A stretch of 64,000 bases of DNA, taken from assembly GCA_949126835.1 (NCBI GenBank), contig OX421495.1:23470533-23534532 (forward strand). The letters are read 5' to 3'. Position numbers and translations under genes: made by a program. The notes below the pieces were generated by a model, which was not told the origin of the DNA, ran no database searches, and worked only from the letters and a program-made list of their open reading frames with translations. Shown here one piece after another: positions 10,315-21,389 of this stretch. Origin of the DNA: Anisus vortex. Taxonomy: Eukaryota > Mollusca > Gastropoda > Planorbidae. Every line of letters begins with the position of its first letter. The stretch's first letter is position 1.

Positions 10315-10692
10315 TATCAGGTAGGCAGTGTTGGAACTGTTTCTGCCTAGCACACATTATCAGGTAGGCAGAGCTGGAACTGTTTCTGCCAAACACACAG
10401 TATCAGGTAGGCAGTGTTGGAACTGTTTCTGCCTAGCACACAGTATCAGGTAGGCAGAGCTGGAACTGTTTCTGCCAAACACACAGTATCAGGTAGGCAG
10501 AGCTGGAACTGTTTCTGCCAAACACACAGTATCAGGTAGGCAGTGTTGGAACTGTTTCTGCCAAACACACAGTATCAGATAGGCAGTGTTGGAACGGTTT
10601 CTGCCTAACACACTCTATCATGTAGGCAGTGTAGGAACTGTTTCTGCCTAACACACTCTATCATGTAGGCAGTGTAGGAACTGTTTCTGCAA
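10315..10692 (+). repeat. 43-bp minisatellite
   Basis: Nearly nine copies with a 43-bp period (GTAGGCA recurs at 10321, 10364 and 10407). Units carry GGAACTGTTTCTGCC with GTGTTGG or GAGCTGG variants alternating. A short open frame at 10093-10350 runs into the array and is not supported as a gene. Confidence 0.95.
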
Positions 10693-12299
10693 AAATTGAA
10701 GGGTCGGCAGCAACAAAAGTAGAATATCGGTCATGATTTGATAAACTCGCTTTTGAGGGAGTTTTGTCATCTACTAAAATGTGAAGTCTTTTGTTCAAAT
10801 CATAAACAAGCCACGCGCTGAAAGTTGGCTTTTTTTCTCTTTCATACTTATGCATTATTTAATATGGTTCGTTCTTTTCATTATTAAATCTTGCTTTATT
10901 TATATGTAATTAAGTGCGGGCGTGTGGGGATGGCTGGAGCGAAGGGTTAGCAGCTTCTGTGTGTAGCAATTTGTGTGTTAAATGCAGACGCAAATTAACC
11001 ATTAATCAAAATAAGCACGTGCATATGGCGTCAAGGGGAGGGGCCTTCACAGATATAATACACGTCACTCATTAAATTTGGTTCATGTCCCATACGGCGC
11101 TATACTGCAAGTGGTGTAGCTGATGCTCAACCATGACCCTCCCCTTCCACCCCTCCCTTTTCGTATATTTATAATGATAAAGTCTACTAAAATAAACATT
11201 ATTATAAATATGTAACTAAGTTTTTCTTCAATTTTGGTTTTAGAAAAATGTTTATAGTTTTAAATTATTTATATAGGCCTATTTCATATTACATATATTA
11301 TGACAGGCTGGGAGGGCACCTATTTCTTATAAGTGCATAGGGACTTTAATGGCCTTTATCCGTTACTGGTGTTCAATTGTTTAATAAATATATAGACTAT
11401 GAATTTTTTGTTCAGGATTCTTTTCTTTATTTAAAAAAAAATCTTTTGTATTTTATCTACCCACAATTATTATGTTAATGCTATTGTGATTTATAAAATT
11501 ATAACATACCTGATTTAGCAGCACTGCAGGATTCGTGTTGTACTTCAGCGTATCTTGTGTACAGAACAAAACTTTCCTGTAGTGTGCATCCAAACAGAAC
11601 AACAATTTCTCACGCTATGATACACAAAGGACCCGAGTCAATGAATAATTTTGTAAGCACTAAAAAAAAAAAAACAAATCTCACAGTAAGCCTACGCCTA
11701 CAATTACAGAATATGGATTTTTTTTTTCAAAACTCTGCACTTAGTGTGTTAATACTTTTTTTTTCTTTTTTTCCTGACACAATTCTGGAAGAATAGGCAT
11801 TCACATGAATGATTTAGAAGCAACGAGACACTTCGCGAAAACAACAGCAGGAACAACACACACAAACGCACTCACACAGACACCCACACACATAACAACA
11901 ATAAACTACAAAAGCTGATTATTTAAAACCAAAGGGTGATCCATTTAGCCATTATGTAATTAAAATGAAGGAACACATTTTAAAGTAAAAAAACGTAACA
12001 AGCCGATCAGAATGCTTTTAAATAGAACACTTGAAAAACAAACCAAAAAAAAGGAAAGATAAGTTCGTACGTACAAAAATAAGGGAAATAATCCAATGAA
12101 AACTGTCAATAGTTTTAAAACAATGCAAGAGAACTCTAACACTACCAATGGTATGGCACCTTGGTGAAACTTTGTATCACCCTAGATATAATCCTAGAGA
12201 GAGAGAGTGTAGTGCGTAGGGGGAAGGGTGGGGGAGTGAGCGTACCTACATCTCCTGTTGCACCAATATGGTTGAAATTATGAAACGCCCCATTCTACA
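10693..12299. other. AT-rich, no gene recognised
   Basis: It contains A- and T-runs (11430-11450, 11663-11675, 11710-11775) and a CA-rich patch near 11850-11900. The short frames at 11557-11796 and 11960-12148 are low-complexity. Nothing else was recognised. Confidence 0.5.
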
Positions 12300-12600
12300 C
12301 AGCTATTGTTTTCACCCCCCTCTACTCTCATAGCGGTGTGTGTGGGGGGGGGCATATGGGGGAGGGGGGAAGAATTACTCTCTGATCGAGTTGGGGGGAT
12401 TTAATGTGGGGTTGGGGGATTCAATTCTCTTCTCTCGTGGGATGTGGTTTGGGAGGTGGGGGTGAGGATGGGAGTTTGAATGGGGCACCGGGAGGGGGGG
12501 GGCAACTCTCGTATAGTGATGCATCATTAAGTGAACACTTATCGCCGTAGTTCTCTCCCCTAGACCCCCCCCCCCGCCACACACACACACCTCCCCCCTA
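12300..12600 (+). other. G-rich tract with many runs of four or more G
   Basis: Repeated G-runs lie on the plus strand between about 12340 and 12505, followed by a C-run near 12564-12574. The frame at 12375-12710 on the minus strand is low-complexity and proline-rich, and probably incidental. The run spacing would permit G-quadruplexes. Confidence 0.6.
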
Positions 12601-13250
12601 CCTCTGTTTGTTTGCATGTTTTGCTTGAGCCGCAAAGTGTGAGTGGCGAAGCAAGATATGACCAGGCGGGAGGGGAACGGGAGATGCAGGGGGCGATGTT
12701 TGTAACTCAACAGTAGCAGGAGAATCTCGTTCAGTCCTCATCCTGTTTGGGTGTTATTATGTTTGTTTACATTATGATAAACAACAAGCTCCTAAGCGAT
12801 AAATTATTATTTCCACGTAAATTTTTACTGGGTTATGGTATGTTATAGTCGCATAAGCGAGTAGAACATTTATTTTTAAAAAGTACAATATTACATTGTT
12901 TCCTTAGAAAACAAAACAAATTAACACGCTGAATGCATTCTTTTTATAGATCAGTGGGTGCAACTTAAGAATCTCAATTCCAATTTAACGAACCAAATCA
13001 GCACATTGATACATATTTAACAAAGCAATTATTCTAAAATTTTTCAAATATATTTCAAAAAATATTACTGTGTTGTATTCAGTTGTTGCATTTTTAAAAA
13101 ATATCCATGTATAGACGAGGCAAGAAGAAATATAGACCGCATGCGAAAGGCTTCAGTGACCCCTGAACTGGTATATGGAAGGTATCAGGTTCAAAACGAC
13201 TATACCAGACACACCTGGTTATTACCCCAATAGTAAGACGTCGCTTGGAC

Positions 13251-13255
<5 letters not shown>

Positions 13256-13287
<32 letters not shown>

Positions 13288-13340
13288 GGAGAGAGAGAGA
13301 GAGAGAGTTGGAGAGAGAGAGAGTTGGAGAGAGAGAGATT
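13256..13340 (+). repeat. (GA)n microsatellite
   Basis: GA dinucleotides are interrupted three times by GTTG. The minus-strand frame across it is low-complexity serine-leucine sequence. Confidence 0.95.
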
Positions 13341-13500
13341 AAAATAGACAGAGAAGTCTGCATTATTTAATGTCCTTACCCTTATGGTTTTATAAAGTGA
13401 GATTGCTTGTCGATTATATCACATCATACAAGTTGTTTGAACAGCCAGTATACTCACCTTTACTTTGTCACACCCACACGCGGAGCTAGGTAGAAAAATT

Positions 13501-14044
13501 CCCCAACTGATGTCAGGCCAACACATCATAGTTTGATAGATCCCCAACTGATGTCAGGCCAACACATCATAGTTTGATAGATCCCCAACTGATGTCAGGC
13601 CAACACATCATAGTTTGATAGATCCCCAACGGATGTCAGGCCAACACATCATAGTTTGATAGATCCCCAACTGATGTCAGGCCAACACATCATAGTTTGA
13701 TAGATCCCCAACTGATGTCAGGCCAACACATCATAGTTTGATAGATCCCCAACTGATGTCAGGCCAACACATCATAGTTTGATAGATCCCCAACTGATGT
13801 CAGGCCAACACATCATAGTTTGATAGATCCCCAACTGATGTCAGGCCAACACATCATAGTTTGATAGATCCCCAACTGATGTCAGGCCAACACATCATAG
13901 TTTGATAGATCCCCAACTGATGTCAGGCCAACACATCATAGTTTGATAGATCCCCAACTGATGTCAGGCCAACACATCATAGTTTGATAGATCCCCAACT
14001 GATGTCAGGCCAACACATCATAGTTTGATAGATCCCCAACTGAT
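13501..14044 (+). repeat. 41-bp minisatellite, highly homogeneous
   Basis: About 13.3 copies of a 41-bp unit containing CCCCAACTGATGTCAGGCC and CATCATAGTTTGATAG. The copies are nearly identical; one (near 13627) has CAACGG in place of CAACTG. This suggests recent expansion or homogenisation. Confidence 0.97.
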
Positions 14045-14829
14045 GCGTTATTCCATGAGATTAGTACCCTAGATACTTGTCTTTTTTTTTTTATAGGAAC
14101 GCAAAAGTCCAACTGTGGAACTTCTTAACGCACACAAAACATACATTTAAAAAAACGCATTTTGAAAAATTCCAATAAGAAATGTGTATGAGTCTTCAAC
14201 AGATGTTTCATATTCAGTGCTCCCTAGCTCCACTCAACATGCATGTATCTTTGTTTCTTTATTTCTTGGCGCTCCAATTTAGTGACCTAACCTTTGGCAC
14301 ACTGTGCAAATCCATCTAATATTTTCAAATTAGATTATGACATTAACTTATGTTCAGGGTCTCTTAACATGTAAGGTGCATCCAGTCAGAAAAATGTCAA
14401 CACAATTTCCGAAAACTATGTGTCTTAGAAAACACGTTTTATAAGACATGATGTTAGGTAGTTGAGCAGAAACCGCTTGTCGAACTAAAACGTACTTAAT
14501 TGATATAGATTAGTCTTATCATATGAAATAAGAGAGTTCCTTACGCATACATTCAATTGAAAATAAGGCGCAGCTTGAACGATCCAACACATTATCACAG
14601 TGGCGCTTGTTTAATCCATGTGTGAACTATTTTAGACAGATTTCCTTACAATAAGTGTTATCATTACAACTGGTTTATTTAAGTAAGAGATCCATAACAG
14701 AGTGTGCATGGGCACTCAACACATTTTTGTAGAGTTGGGTTTTACCTTTGCTGCTTCACCTATGTTAGTTACACATGCAGAATGCACAACAGAATCGCTA
14801 CTACACATTTTTAATTGGAATTTGGCTGC
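14045..14829. other. No gene recognised
   Basis: AT-rich unique-looking sequence between two minisatellites. No coding frame or terminus was seen. Confidence 0.5.
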
Positions 14830-15470
14830 ACACACTACACACACACAAACAAGTAAACATATATTCATAAGCACACACACACACCTATACACACACAGAG
14901 ACACACACACAATACTTAAAAAACACACATATCGCACACACACACACGTACACAGAAACGCACACACACACAAACTCACACTAATACAAAAACTCAAACA
15001 CGCACATACACGCTCAAACACACAAACTAATACACAATTACACACATACACGCTCAAACACACAAACTAATACACAATTACACACATACACGCTCAAACA
15101 CACAAACTAATACACAATTACACACATACACGCTCAAACACACCAACTAATACACAATTACACACATACACGCTCAAACACACAAACTAATACACAATTA
15201 CACACATACACGCTCAAACACACAAACTAATACACACTTACACACATACACGCTCAAACACACAAACTAATACACAATTACACACATACACGCTCAAACA
15301 AGCAAACTAATACACAATTTCACACACTCAGAAACCTGCTTCGGATGTAAAATGGCGCCGAGTTAAGATACACTTGGAAAATGGTGTATGAATTCCCATT
15401 ACCGTCATCACACACATTCTCACACGCACTCACACACACACACACACAAACGCACATATACGCAACACCC
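14830..15470 (+). repeat. CA-rich repeat with an embedded 40-bp minisatellite
   Basis: A general CA-rich stretch contains an ordered array at about 15003-15325. The block CGCTCAAACA recurs every 40 bp (15011, 15051 and so on), about eight copies with ACTAATACACAATT between. A short non-repeat gap (15330-15410) is followed by more CA repeats. Frames on both strands across it are low-complexity. Confidence 0.95.
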
Positions 15471-15554
15471 AAGCCATATCGTATTTGAAGTATTTTTTTG
15501 AAAATCGCATATAGTCTTAAAAAATTATCTTACTCTTTTCAGACATTTGAAGTA

Positions 15555-15882
15555 AATATATATAGAGCCCACTAACTGGCACATTATCAATATATATAGA
15601 GCCCACTAACTGGCACATTATCAATATATATAGAGCCCACTAACTGGCACATTATCAATATATACAGAGCCCACTAACTGGCACATTATCAATATATATA
15701 GAGCCCACTAACTGGCACATTATCAATATATATAGAGCCCACTAACTGGCACATTATCAATATATACAGAGCCCACTAACTGGCACATTATCAATATATA
15801 TAGAGCCCACTAACTGGCACATTATCAATATACATAGAGCCCACTAACTGGCACATTATCAATATATATAGATATATAGAAA
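15555..15882 (+). repeat. 34-bp minisatellite, left part
   Basis: About 9.5 copies of a 34-bp unit with GAGCCCACTAACTGGCACAT (15565, 15599 and onward) joined by ATATATATA. The same unit resumes at about 16837 after a LINE insertion. Confidence 0.97.
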
Positions 15883-16836
15883 CGGGCTTAAAATGAATGA
15901 GGAAAAGACAGAGATAATCAGAATTGTATCCAAGAGTAATTTGGCCAAATTCACTGGTCCAGAATCTATCACTGTGATAAACTGTCAAGTGCCATCTGTT
16001 AACAAAGTGAGGAATCTTGGTGTTTTATTGGATCCTACGCTGTCTTTCGACCTGCATATTTCTCAAATGTGCAGAGGTCTATATCCACAGTTGCGTAGAC
16101 TCGGCCAAATACGACCCTATGTGTCCAATGATTCTGCAAAGACACTAGCAGTCGCTCTGATACTTTCGCGTATCGACTATTGCAACGCCCTACTAGCCGG
16201 TTTGCCCGAGGACAAAATCGCCAGGCTACAGCGAATACAGAACAGTACTGCGCGTTTGGTTATGTGCAGGTCTAAAAGAGACTCGGGAACTGCCCTTCTA
16301 CGCTCGCTCCACTGGCTCCCCGTGAAAGCCAGAATTGAGTATAAAGTGGCGCTACCTTGCCATCAGTGCATTTTTAACAACAAGTTTCCGTCCTATCTCA
16401 AGGCACTAATAACACCTTATGTCCCGCAAAGAACACTTCGTTCTGCAAACTCATCGCTTCTGAAAGAGCCCCGTTTCTCTCTGACGACCGTTGGCCTTAG
16501 AGCCTTCTCAGTATCCGGTCCGAAGGTGTGGAATCAACTTTCCATTCAACTGAGGCGAACAAGCTCTACTGTTACTTTCAAACAGAACTTAAAACTCATT
16601 ATTTCAATATTTACCTTAGATAACATTTAACATGCTTTAGAAACTTACTGTCTTATTTATGGGCTGGGTCGGTTTATACTACATTTATTTGTTTTGTCTT
16701 TTTTAATCATCAATTTAGCTCTTTCACCTGGCCTAGGGTAATATTCGTATTCTTAGTTGTATGTTAAACGCACTCTGAGCTTACATTATGTTTGTTGGCA
16801 GCGCTATACAAATATTATTATTATTATTATTATTAT
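15883..16836 (+). mobile_element. 5'-truncated L2/CR1-like LINE in the 34-bp array
   Basis: This 950-bp insert holds the C-terminal part of a reverse-transcriptase protein, a short 3' untranslated region, and a tail of ATT repeats after GCGCTATACAAATATT (about 16800-16833). The 34-bp array flanks it on both sides. TATATAG occurs at both junctions and may be the target duplication, but the AT repeat hides the exact edge. Truncation at the 5' end is normal for LINE insertion by target-primed reverse transcription. Confidence 0.85.
15893..16630 (+). pseudogene. LINE reverse transcriptase C-terminal fragment
   Basis: An open 245-codon frame lacks the catalytic RT core and starts beyond it. Recognisable family motifs are NEEKTE near the start, LGVLLD, a SRIDYCNALLAGLP block, LQRIQNSTARLV, and SLHWLPVKARIEYKV, then a GPKVWNQLS block. 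These follow the order seen in the end of L2/CR1-type LINE ORF2 proteins. The first methionine is internal to the parent protein, since coding similarity begins just upstream with a GLK motif. No frameshift or stop breaks the fragment, so the copy is probably not old. It is not an independent gene. Confidence 0.85.
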
Positions 16837-17341
16837 ATATAGAGGCCAGTAACTGGCACATTATCAATATATATAGAGCCCACTAACTGGCACATTATCA
16901 ATATATATAGAGCCCACTAACTGGCACATTATCAATATATATAGAGCCCACTAACTGGCACATTATCAATATATATAGAGCCCACTAACTGGCACATTAT
17001 CAATATATATAGAGCCCACTAACTGGCACATTATCAATATATATAGAGCCCACTAACTGGCACATTATCAATAAATATAGAGCCCACTAACTGGCACATT
17101 ATCAATATATATAGAGCCCACTAACTGGCACATTATCAATATATATAGAGCCCACTAACTGGCACATTATCAATAAATATAGAGCCCACTAACTGGCACA
17201 TTATCAATATATATAGAGCCCACTAACTGGCACATTATCAATATATATAGAGCCCACTAACTGGCACATTATCAATATATATAGAGCCCACTAACTGGCA
17301 CATTATCAATAAATATAGAGCCCACTAACTGGCACATTATT
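16837..17341 (+). repeat. 34-bp minisatellite, right part
   Basis: About 14.8 copies of the same 34-bp unit as 15555-15882. The first copy is a variant (GAGGCCAGTAACTGG), and several copies carry AATAAATATAG in place of ATATATATAG. The array ends at GGCACATTATTTAG. Confidence 0.97.
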
Positions 17342-17734
17342 TAGATTTGATTCTTTTTGTATTGCTGTAAATAAAATAAAAAGTCAAAGCTCTAAAAAGA
17401 TAGAAAACGATTAGTTGAGAAACAATTATTAAGATTTCTAGATTTTCCCAGTCAACAAAACACGCACTCAAAAGAATTTGAAAATTTCTACATGTATGTT
17501 TATAATTTAACCATTCTAGAATCCTCAATATAAACAAAGCCACCCCCCTCCCCCCACCCCTAAAAAAAATAATAATAAATCATCCACTAATATTAATATA
17601 GGCTATTACATGCTAAAACATTTAAATTTGAAATTGTTTGCCTACTTTACTAAGCTAATAGTAGCCCTAGTAAGTGTCTCAACTTAAGTAGAATGCGCTA
17701 CATAGCTTAACGAAGAAACAATACTTTTTAATAC
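17342..17734. other. AT-rich, nothing recognised
   Basis: Short C-rich patch near 17543-17562, otherwise AT-rich. If 17735-17997 is a minus-strand exon, this would be its downstream intron. Confidence 0.4.
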
Positions 17735-17997
17735 CTTTCTTTTAAGTTCTGCTGTCTGTCCGCTTGGATGGATGGTTGGTTGGATGACAGCAAAACTTTG
17801 AATCGATTTTCCAACCACTTTCCGTGGTCCGATCGAGCTGAAATTTGGGCAGCAGACTTGCACAGACTAACAATACATTCTATCAAATTTTGAGCATCGT
17901 AGCATTTGGAATAGTCACGAATTCCTTCTACCAAGTTGCGAATCGAGGAATATATTTTACGAAAAAGCATGGCTGCCTTTGACGGAAGTACATACAC
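17735..17997 (-). CDS. Possible host coding exon, function unknown
   Basis: A minus-strand frame starts at the ATG at 17997 and stays open for 87 codons to AAAG/GTATT, a fair 5' splice donor with GT at 17734-17733; the frame itself stops at 17728. The peptide is not low-complexity: it has a helical LFRKIYSSIRNLVEGI segment, a cysteine-containing middle, and a charged end with KWLENRFKVLL. Base composition is more balanced than the AT-rich flanks. No RT, transposase or zinc-finger motif is visible, and I cannot name a family. The exon could be the 5' coding exon of a gene running leftward, or part of a mobile element I do not recognise. The Kozak context is weak and no upstream acceptor is obvious. 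Confidence 0.35.
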
Positions 17998-18346
17998 TTT
18001 TCGGATATGTTACTTTTTACGAAATAAATACGAATGAAAACGACACAATTTTATAGCCGAAACAAAAGCAATTTGTTTTTAATGCGCAATCGTTATAATT
18101 AGATATGTATTTGCCGACATTACCAATTCGACATTTTTTAGTTTTGTAGTGAAGTGGAAATGGTAAACTTAGTTTGCAAAGAAAGGAGTATAATAAAACC
18201 TTTGTTTTTATGGTTTTCTTGTTTTTGAAATAAATTAATGGCACAGTGACTTAATTTTACTTGTAAAAAAAAAAACACTATTCGCATTGTCCTATTTATT
18301 TAAATCGTAATGAATACCACGGAAGAATAAAAAAACTATGCCTCAA

Positions 18347-18416
18347 CTAGGATTCGAACCCAGGACCTTCGGCTCGCTAGTCGAACTCTCTGCCGCTCAG
18401 CTAGCGTACCCCATTG
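18347..18416 (-). repeat. tRNA-like SINE head, no body
   Basis: On the minus strand this reads GCTGAGCGGCAGAGAGTTCG, then CCGAAGGTCCTGGG, then the B-box GGTTCGAATCC. It matches the heads of the SINEs at 24872-25234 and 30215-30515. The ends do not pair as an acceptor stem, so it is a SINE or pseudo-tRNA remnant rather than a working tRNA gene. Confidence 0.6.
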
Positions 18417-18811
18417 TTTGCTTGTTTTTCTGTTGTATTTCTTAGTTACAATTTACCACTTTTATGTTTTATTACTACTTTGTTCTTTATGCCATTCTTT
18501 TCTCTAGTGCAGGGGTCTCCAAATTGCCCTTTTATGCGGCCCTCGGGGACCTTTTTATCTATGAAAATTATATTACGAAAATGTAGGCCTATCTGTATCC
18601 TGCCAAGATCAACCGCCGCTTACGTTGACGTTATGTTTTTACCGAAATTAAAATAGAGACGCGCAGTAGTGCGTTATGTTTTCCAACCGATCACTACATT
18701 TGCAAAAACTTCTTTGCTGCTTACTATTTTCTACTTCCGCTATCTAGTCCTATTATTCACCAGCAAGCTTTGTGTGCTAAATATATGGACATTAATGAAT
18801 TTTGTGGTGAA

Positions 18812-19782
18812 GATGGTGAATTTTAAAAAAAAGTCACATGGGCTCAAACATAGACAGTTCAGGGACATTTTGAAAGATACAGAAACAGAATCGCAAGATT
18901 TACCATATTACACAGCAGAAAGATGGCTAAGTTGTGAGAAAGGTGACTTCCTGCAAATTAAAGGCAAGCCACAGCTCTACTGGCTACCTGACCTTAGTTA
19001 GTGTAAAGTATAGGCGGCTGTGCAATGGTACTGGCCACACAATCACCTATTATGCCGTGGCCACTGAAACTGGAGAATGCTGCTTCACCAGCCCTATGAT
19101 CAATTTTGTCCGAAGAATACTTTACTTATTTGCAGCCATTACTGTCTGATGAAGAGTTGGTATGGAAATTGGCCTTAGCAGTTAACATAACTAGTCATTT
19201 ACATTTTTGGAAGCTAAAACTACAAGGAGAGGAAAATCTAAAGGCCTTCAGATCCCAACTTGTCTTGTTCTTGTAACAAATATAGGCCAACAACTTGACG
19301 CACTTTCAGCAGTGCAAGGTCGTAATGGATGAAGCAACATTTGCATGCGAGATCATCAAAGACATGCAGCCGCAGTTTCAGGATCGGTTTTCTGACTTGG
19401 ATTCAAAGGCAGAAGAAGTGAGATTGTTTCAATACCCATTTAAAGAAGGTGTGGCCAGTTGCCCAGATGAACTGCAGGTCGAGGTAATTTAGTTACAAGC
19501 AAAAGACCTCCATAGGGACAAGTTGAAAAAAAGACTGGTGTGTTTTACAAGTTTTTGCCCAAGGAAAACTTTCCTAATGTCAATCTTTGGACCAACATAC
19601 CTGAACAAACATTTTCAAGAATAAAATATGTGAAGAACAATTTGAGAACAAACTTGTCCAATGATAATCTTAGGTCACTGCTGATGTTAGGGACATCAAA
19701 TCTAAGGCCAGATATGTTTGCTATTTTGGCATCCAGGAAACAATGTCACCATTCCCACCAATACATGTTTTCATGTGTATAA
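18812..19782 (+). pseudogene. hAT transposase remnant
   Basis: Pieces in several frames match the back half of GTF2IRD2-like hAT transposases. They are KHRQFRDILKD and an ERWLSCEKG block (about 18840-18945), a VNITSHLHFWKLKLQGEENL block (19180-19240), MQPQFQDRFSDL (about 19365-19400), and a C-terminal dimerisation segment with EQTFSRIKYVKNNLRTNL then LRSLLMLGTSNLRPD (about 19600-19720). A stop at 19490 and frame changes separate them, and a SINE fragment lies between the first two. DNA-binding and early catalytic parts are absent. It is not functional. Confidence 0.85.
18977..19135 (+). repeat. SINE body fragment inside the hAT element
   Basis: About 150 bp match the body of the SINE at 30215-30515: CTACCTGACCTTAGTTAGTG, GTAAAGTATAGGCGGCTG, TATGCCGTGGCCACTGAAAC and TGATCAATTTTG. 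The tRNA-like head is missing. The left edge is blurred because the transposase sequence is similar there. The insertion is younger than the hAT copy. Confidence 0.75.
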
Positions 19783-19956
19783 ATGTGTTAGTAAATAATA
19801 ACTGAATATAAAACTATTAAATACATATTAAAATCAACAACCCTATTTTGATTCTTTTTTTTATTTGGACCCCGAGTGTGTAGTCGGCCCCCGAACCGCT
19901 GTTTGTTAGTTAATGCGGCCTTCGGGTTGAAAAGTTTGGAGACCCCTGCTCTAGTG

Positions 19957-20317
19957 TTTCTAGGTTTAGTGACTTAAGTATTGTACGTATCACTATTCAG
20001 AAGAATCGGAAATTATGACTTTTTTTTTTTGTTAGCTATTCCCTGATCCAATACACTCACGTTAGATTTGAGAACTCTACGAAAGACTACTGCCAGCGGC
20101 GGTTAGAGAGTAAAAGTGGCTACTGGGCTACTAAGTGTTTCAAGGGCTCCACAAAGGCAAACATAGTTCTTCAATGACCGCCCCACCCCCATAAGAAAAG
20201 TCATTGGCTTGATGGAATAGTATTTCATCTTCGAAAATCAACTCCTACTTGTGAAGAAAAATCTTCCTCTATATCTTGTGTGGCCTCGTAGTTCTACTCT
20301 TTGAGTGCCATTTTCTA
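19957..20317. other. Nothing recognised
   Basis: Unique-looking sequence between two hAT copies; no coding frame or terminus was seen. Confidence 0.4.
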
Positions 20318-20747
20318 AAATAGGAGACGGCAACCTAAGGCACGCGTGCCAGACTTGGCACGCAGAGCGATTTTAAATGGCATGTGAGAGACATCCAAGA
20401 GGTGTTTCTTGCTGAAATTTTTTTTTCGGTAGTGAATGAGGAGAACTAACTGTTGAAATTGAATCCGATATTTCAGAATGACAGCGAATATTTCAGTAAG
20501 TTTAACTTACATTTACAAGGACGGGGATAAACAGTACTTGAACAGTTAGACCATTGAAACTGGACATACCTTGCCGTGAAATCAATTTCAAAACACTTAA
20601 CTACATGTTCTTCCCTAATTTATGGCGTATATTAAGATTGTTTGATTATTAAGGCTACATTGACTCACTCAAAGCGGAGTTTTATAAACAAAGGCAAGAG
20701 TTTCAAATTCGTGGAATCCTGTTTTCATACCACATCAAGCCTGAATG
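20318..20747 (+). mobile_element. Second hAT-family fragment (CGGCAACC terminus)
   Basis: The left end reads GACGGCAACCTAAGGCACGC, like the termini of Charlie-type hAT elements (CAGGGGTCGGCAACC). The stretch 20465-20747 matches the reverse complement of 55851-56155 through blocks such as AATATTTCAGTAAGTTTAAC, CCGTGAAAT with AAAACACTTAA, and AAAGCGGAGTTTTATAAACA. The right side ends where a LINE tail begins. No intact coding frame remains. Confidence 0.65.
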
Positions 20748-21000
20748 GATATATCCAACTAAAACTGTCTTAGATGTCCCTGTGCTTATCCCCTATGCGA
20801 GAAAAAATGCATATAAGTACTCTTTCTTCCCGAGTGGCATTCGGGCATGGAATGGGTTGCCTGAACAAACCAGGAAAACCAGTAACTTTATTTAAAACAT
20901 TAATAAAAATGCAAGACTAGACTCGGACCACGGATGAGCGTTGGACGCGATAATCTTCTTTAAAGAAGGAGCGTCTGTAATGTATAAAATAAGGTAAGAT
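20748..21000 (+). mobile_element. CR1/Jockey-type LINE 3' tail, copy 1
   Basis: A 5'-truncated insertion of about 250 bp matches the end of the LINE at 56673-58150. It encodes the conserved C-terminal AYKYSFFPSGIRAWNGLPEQ block, then a stop, then GGACCACGGATGAGCG and GGAGCGTCTGTAATGTATA. The tail is a short AATAAGGTAAG run. Confidence 0.85.
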
Positions 21001-21389
21001 TAGATTCGTTTGTTTAAGATTCATTTAACTATGTTATAAATGCAGTTGAATTAAAAAAAAAAAATGGGCATCAAATTTCTAGATTTGTATAAAGAAGTAA
21101 TAATTAAAAATCAATATTAGTTATATTAAAAAACAACTTTTTTGTCATCACTATAGAATAAATTTGGAAACTTAATTTTAATAAAAGGGAGATAATTAAC
21201 CTGCTTTCTTTGCGCTAATATTCCAATGTGTTTGATATTAATTTTTCTTTATACAAGAATAAATGACTTTCAATTTAAAATTATGAAACTGTAAAAGTAA
21301 AAAATAGTTGCTAATTATATAAATATTATATGACTTAAGAATTTATATGTACGTTTTCAAAAATTACATTAACTACCCAGATTGTATGG

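Larger units (their letters stand above)
18510..19948 (+). mobile_element. Decayed hAT transposon, GTF2IRD2/ZBED-like
   Basis: The element starts CAGGGGTCTCCAAA and ends with the reverse complement TTTGGAGACCCCTG. It is flanked by perfect 8-bp duplications CTCTAGTG (18502-18509 and 19949-19956), the target size of the hAT superfamily. The 1439-bp body holds scattered transposase pieces and a SINE fragment. It is too short for a complete transposase, so much of the N-terminal half is missing. Confidence 0.92.

Noticed and set aside
14702..15070. Overlapping frames on both strands rich in T/H or C/V
   Set aside because: CA-repeat translation, low-complexity.
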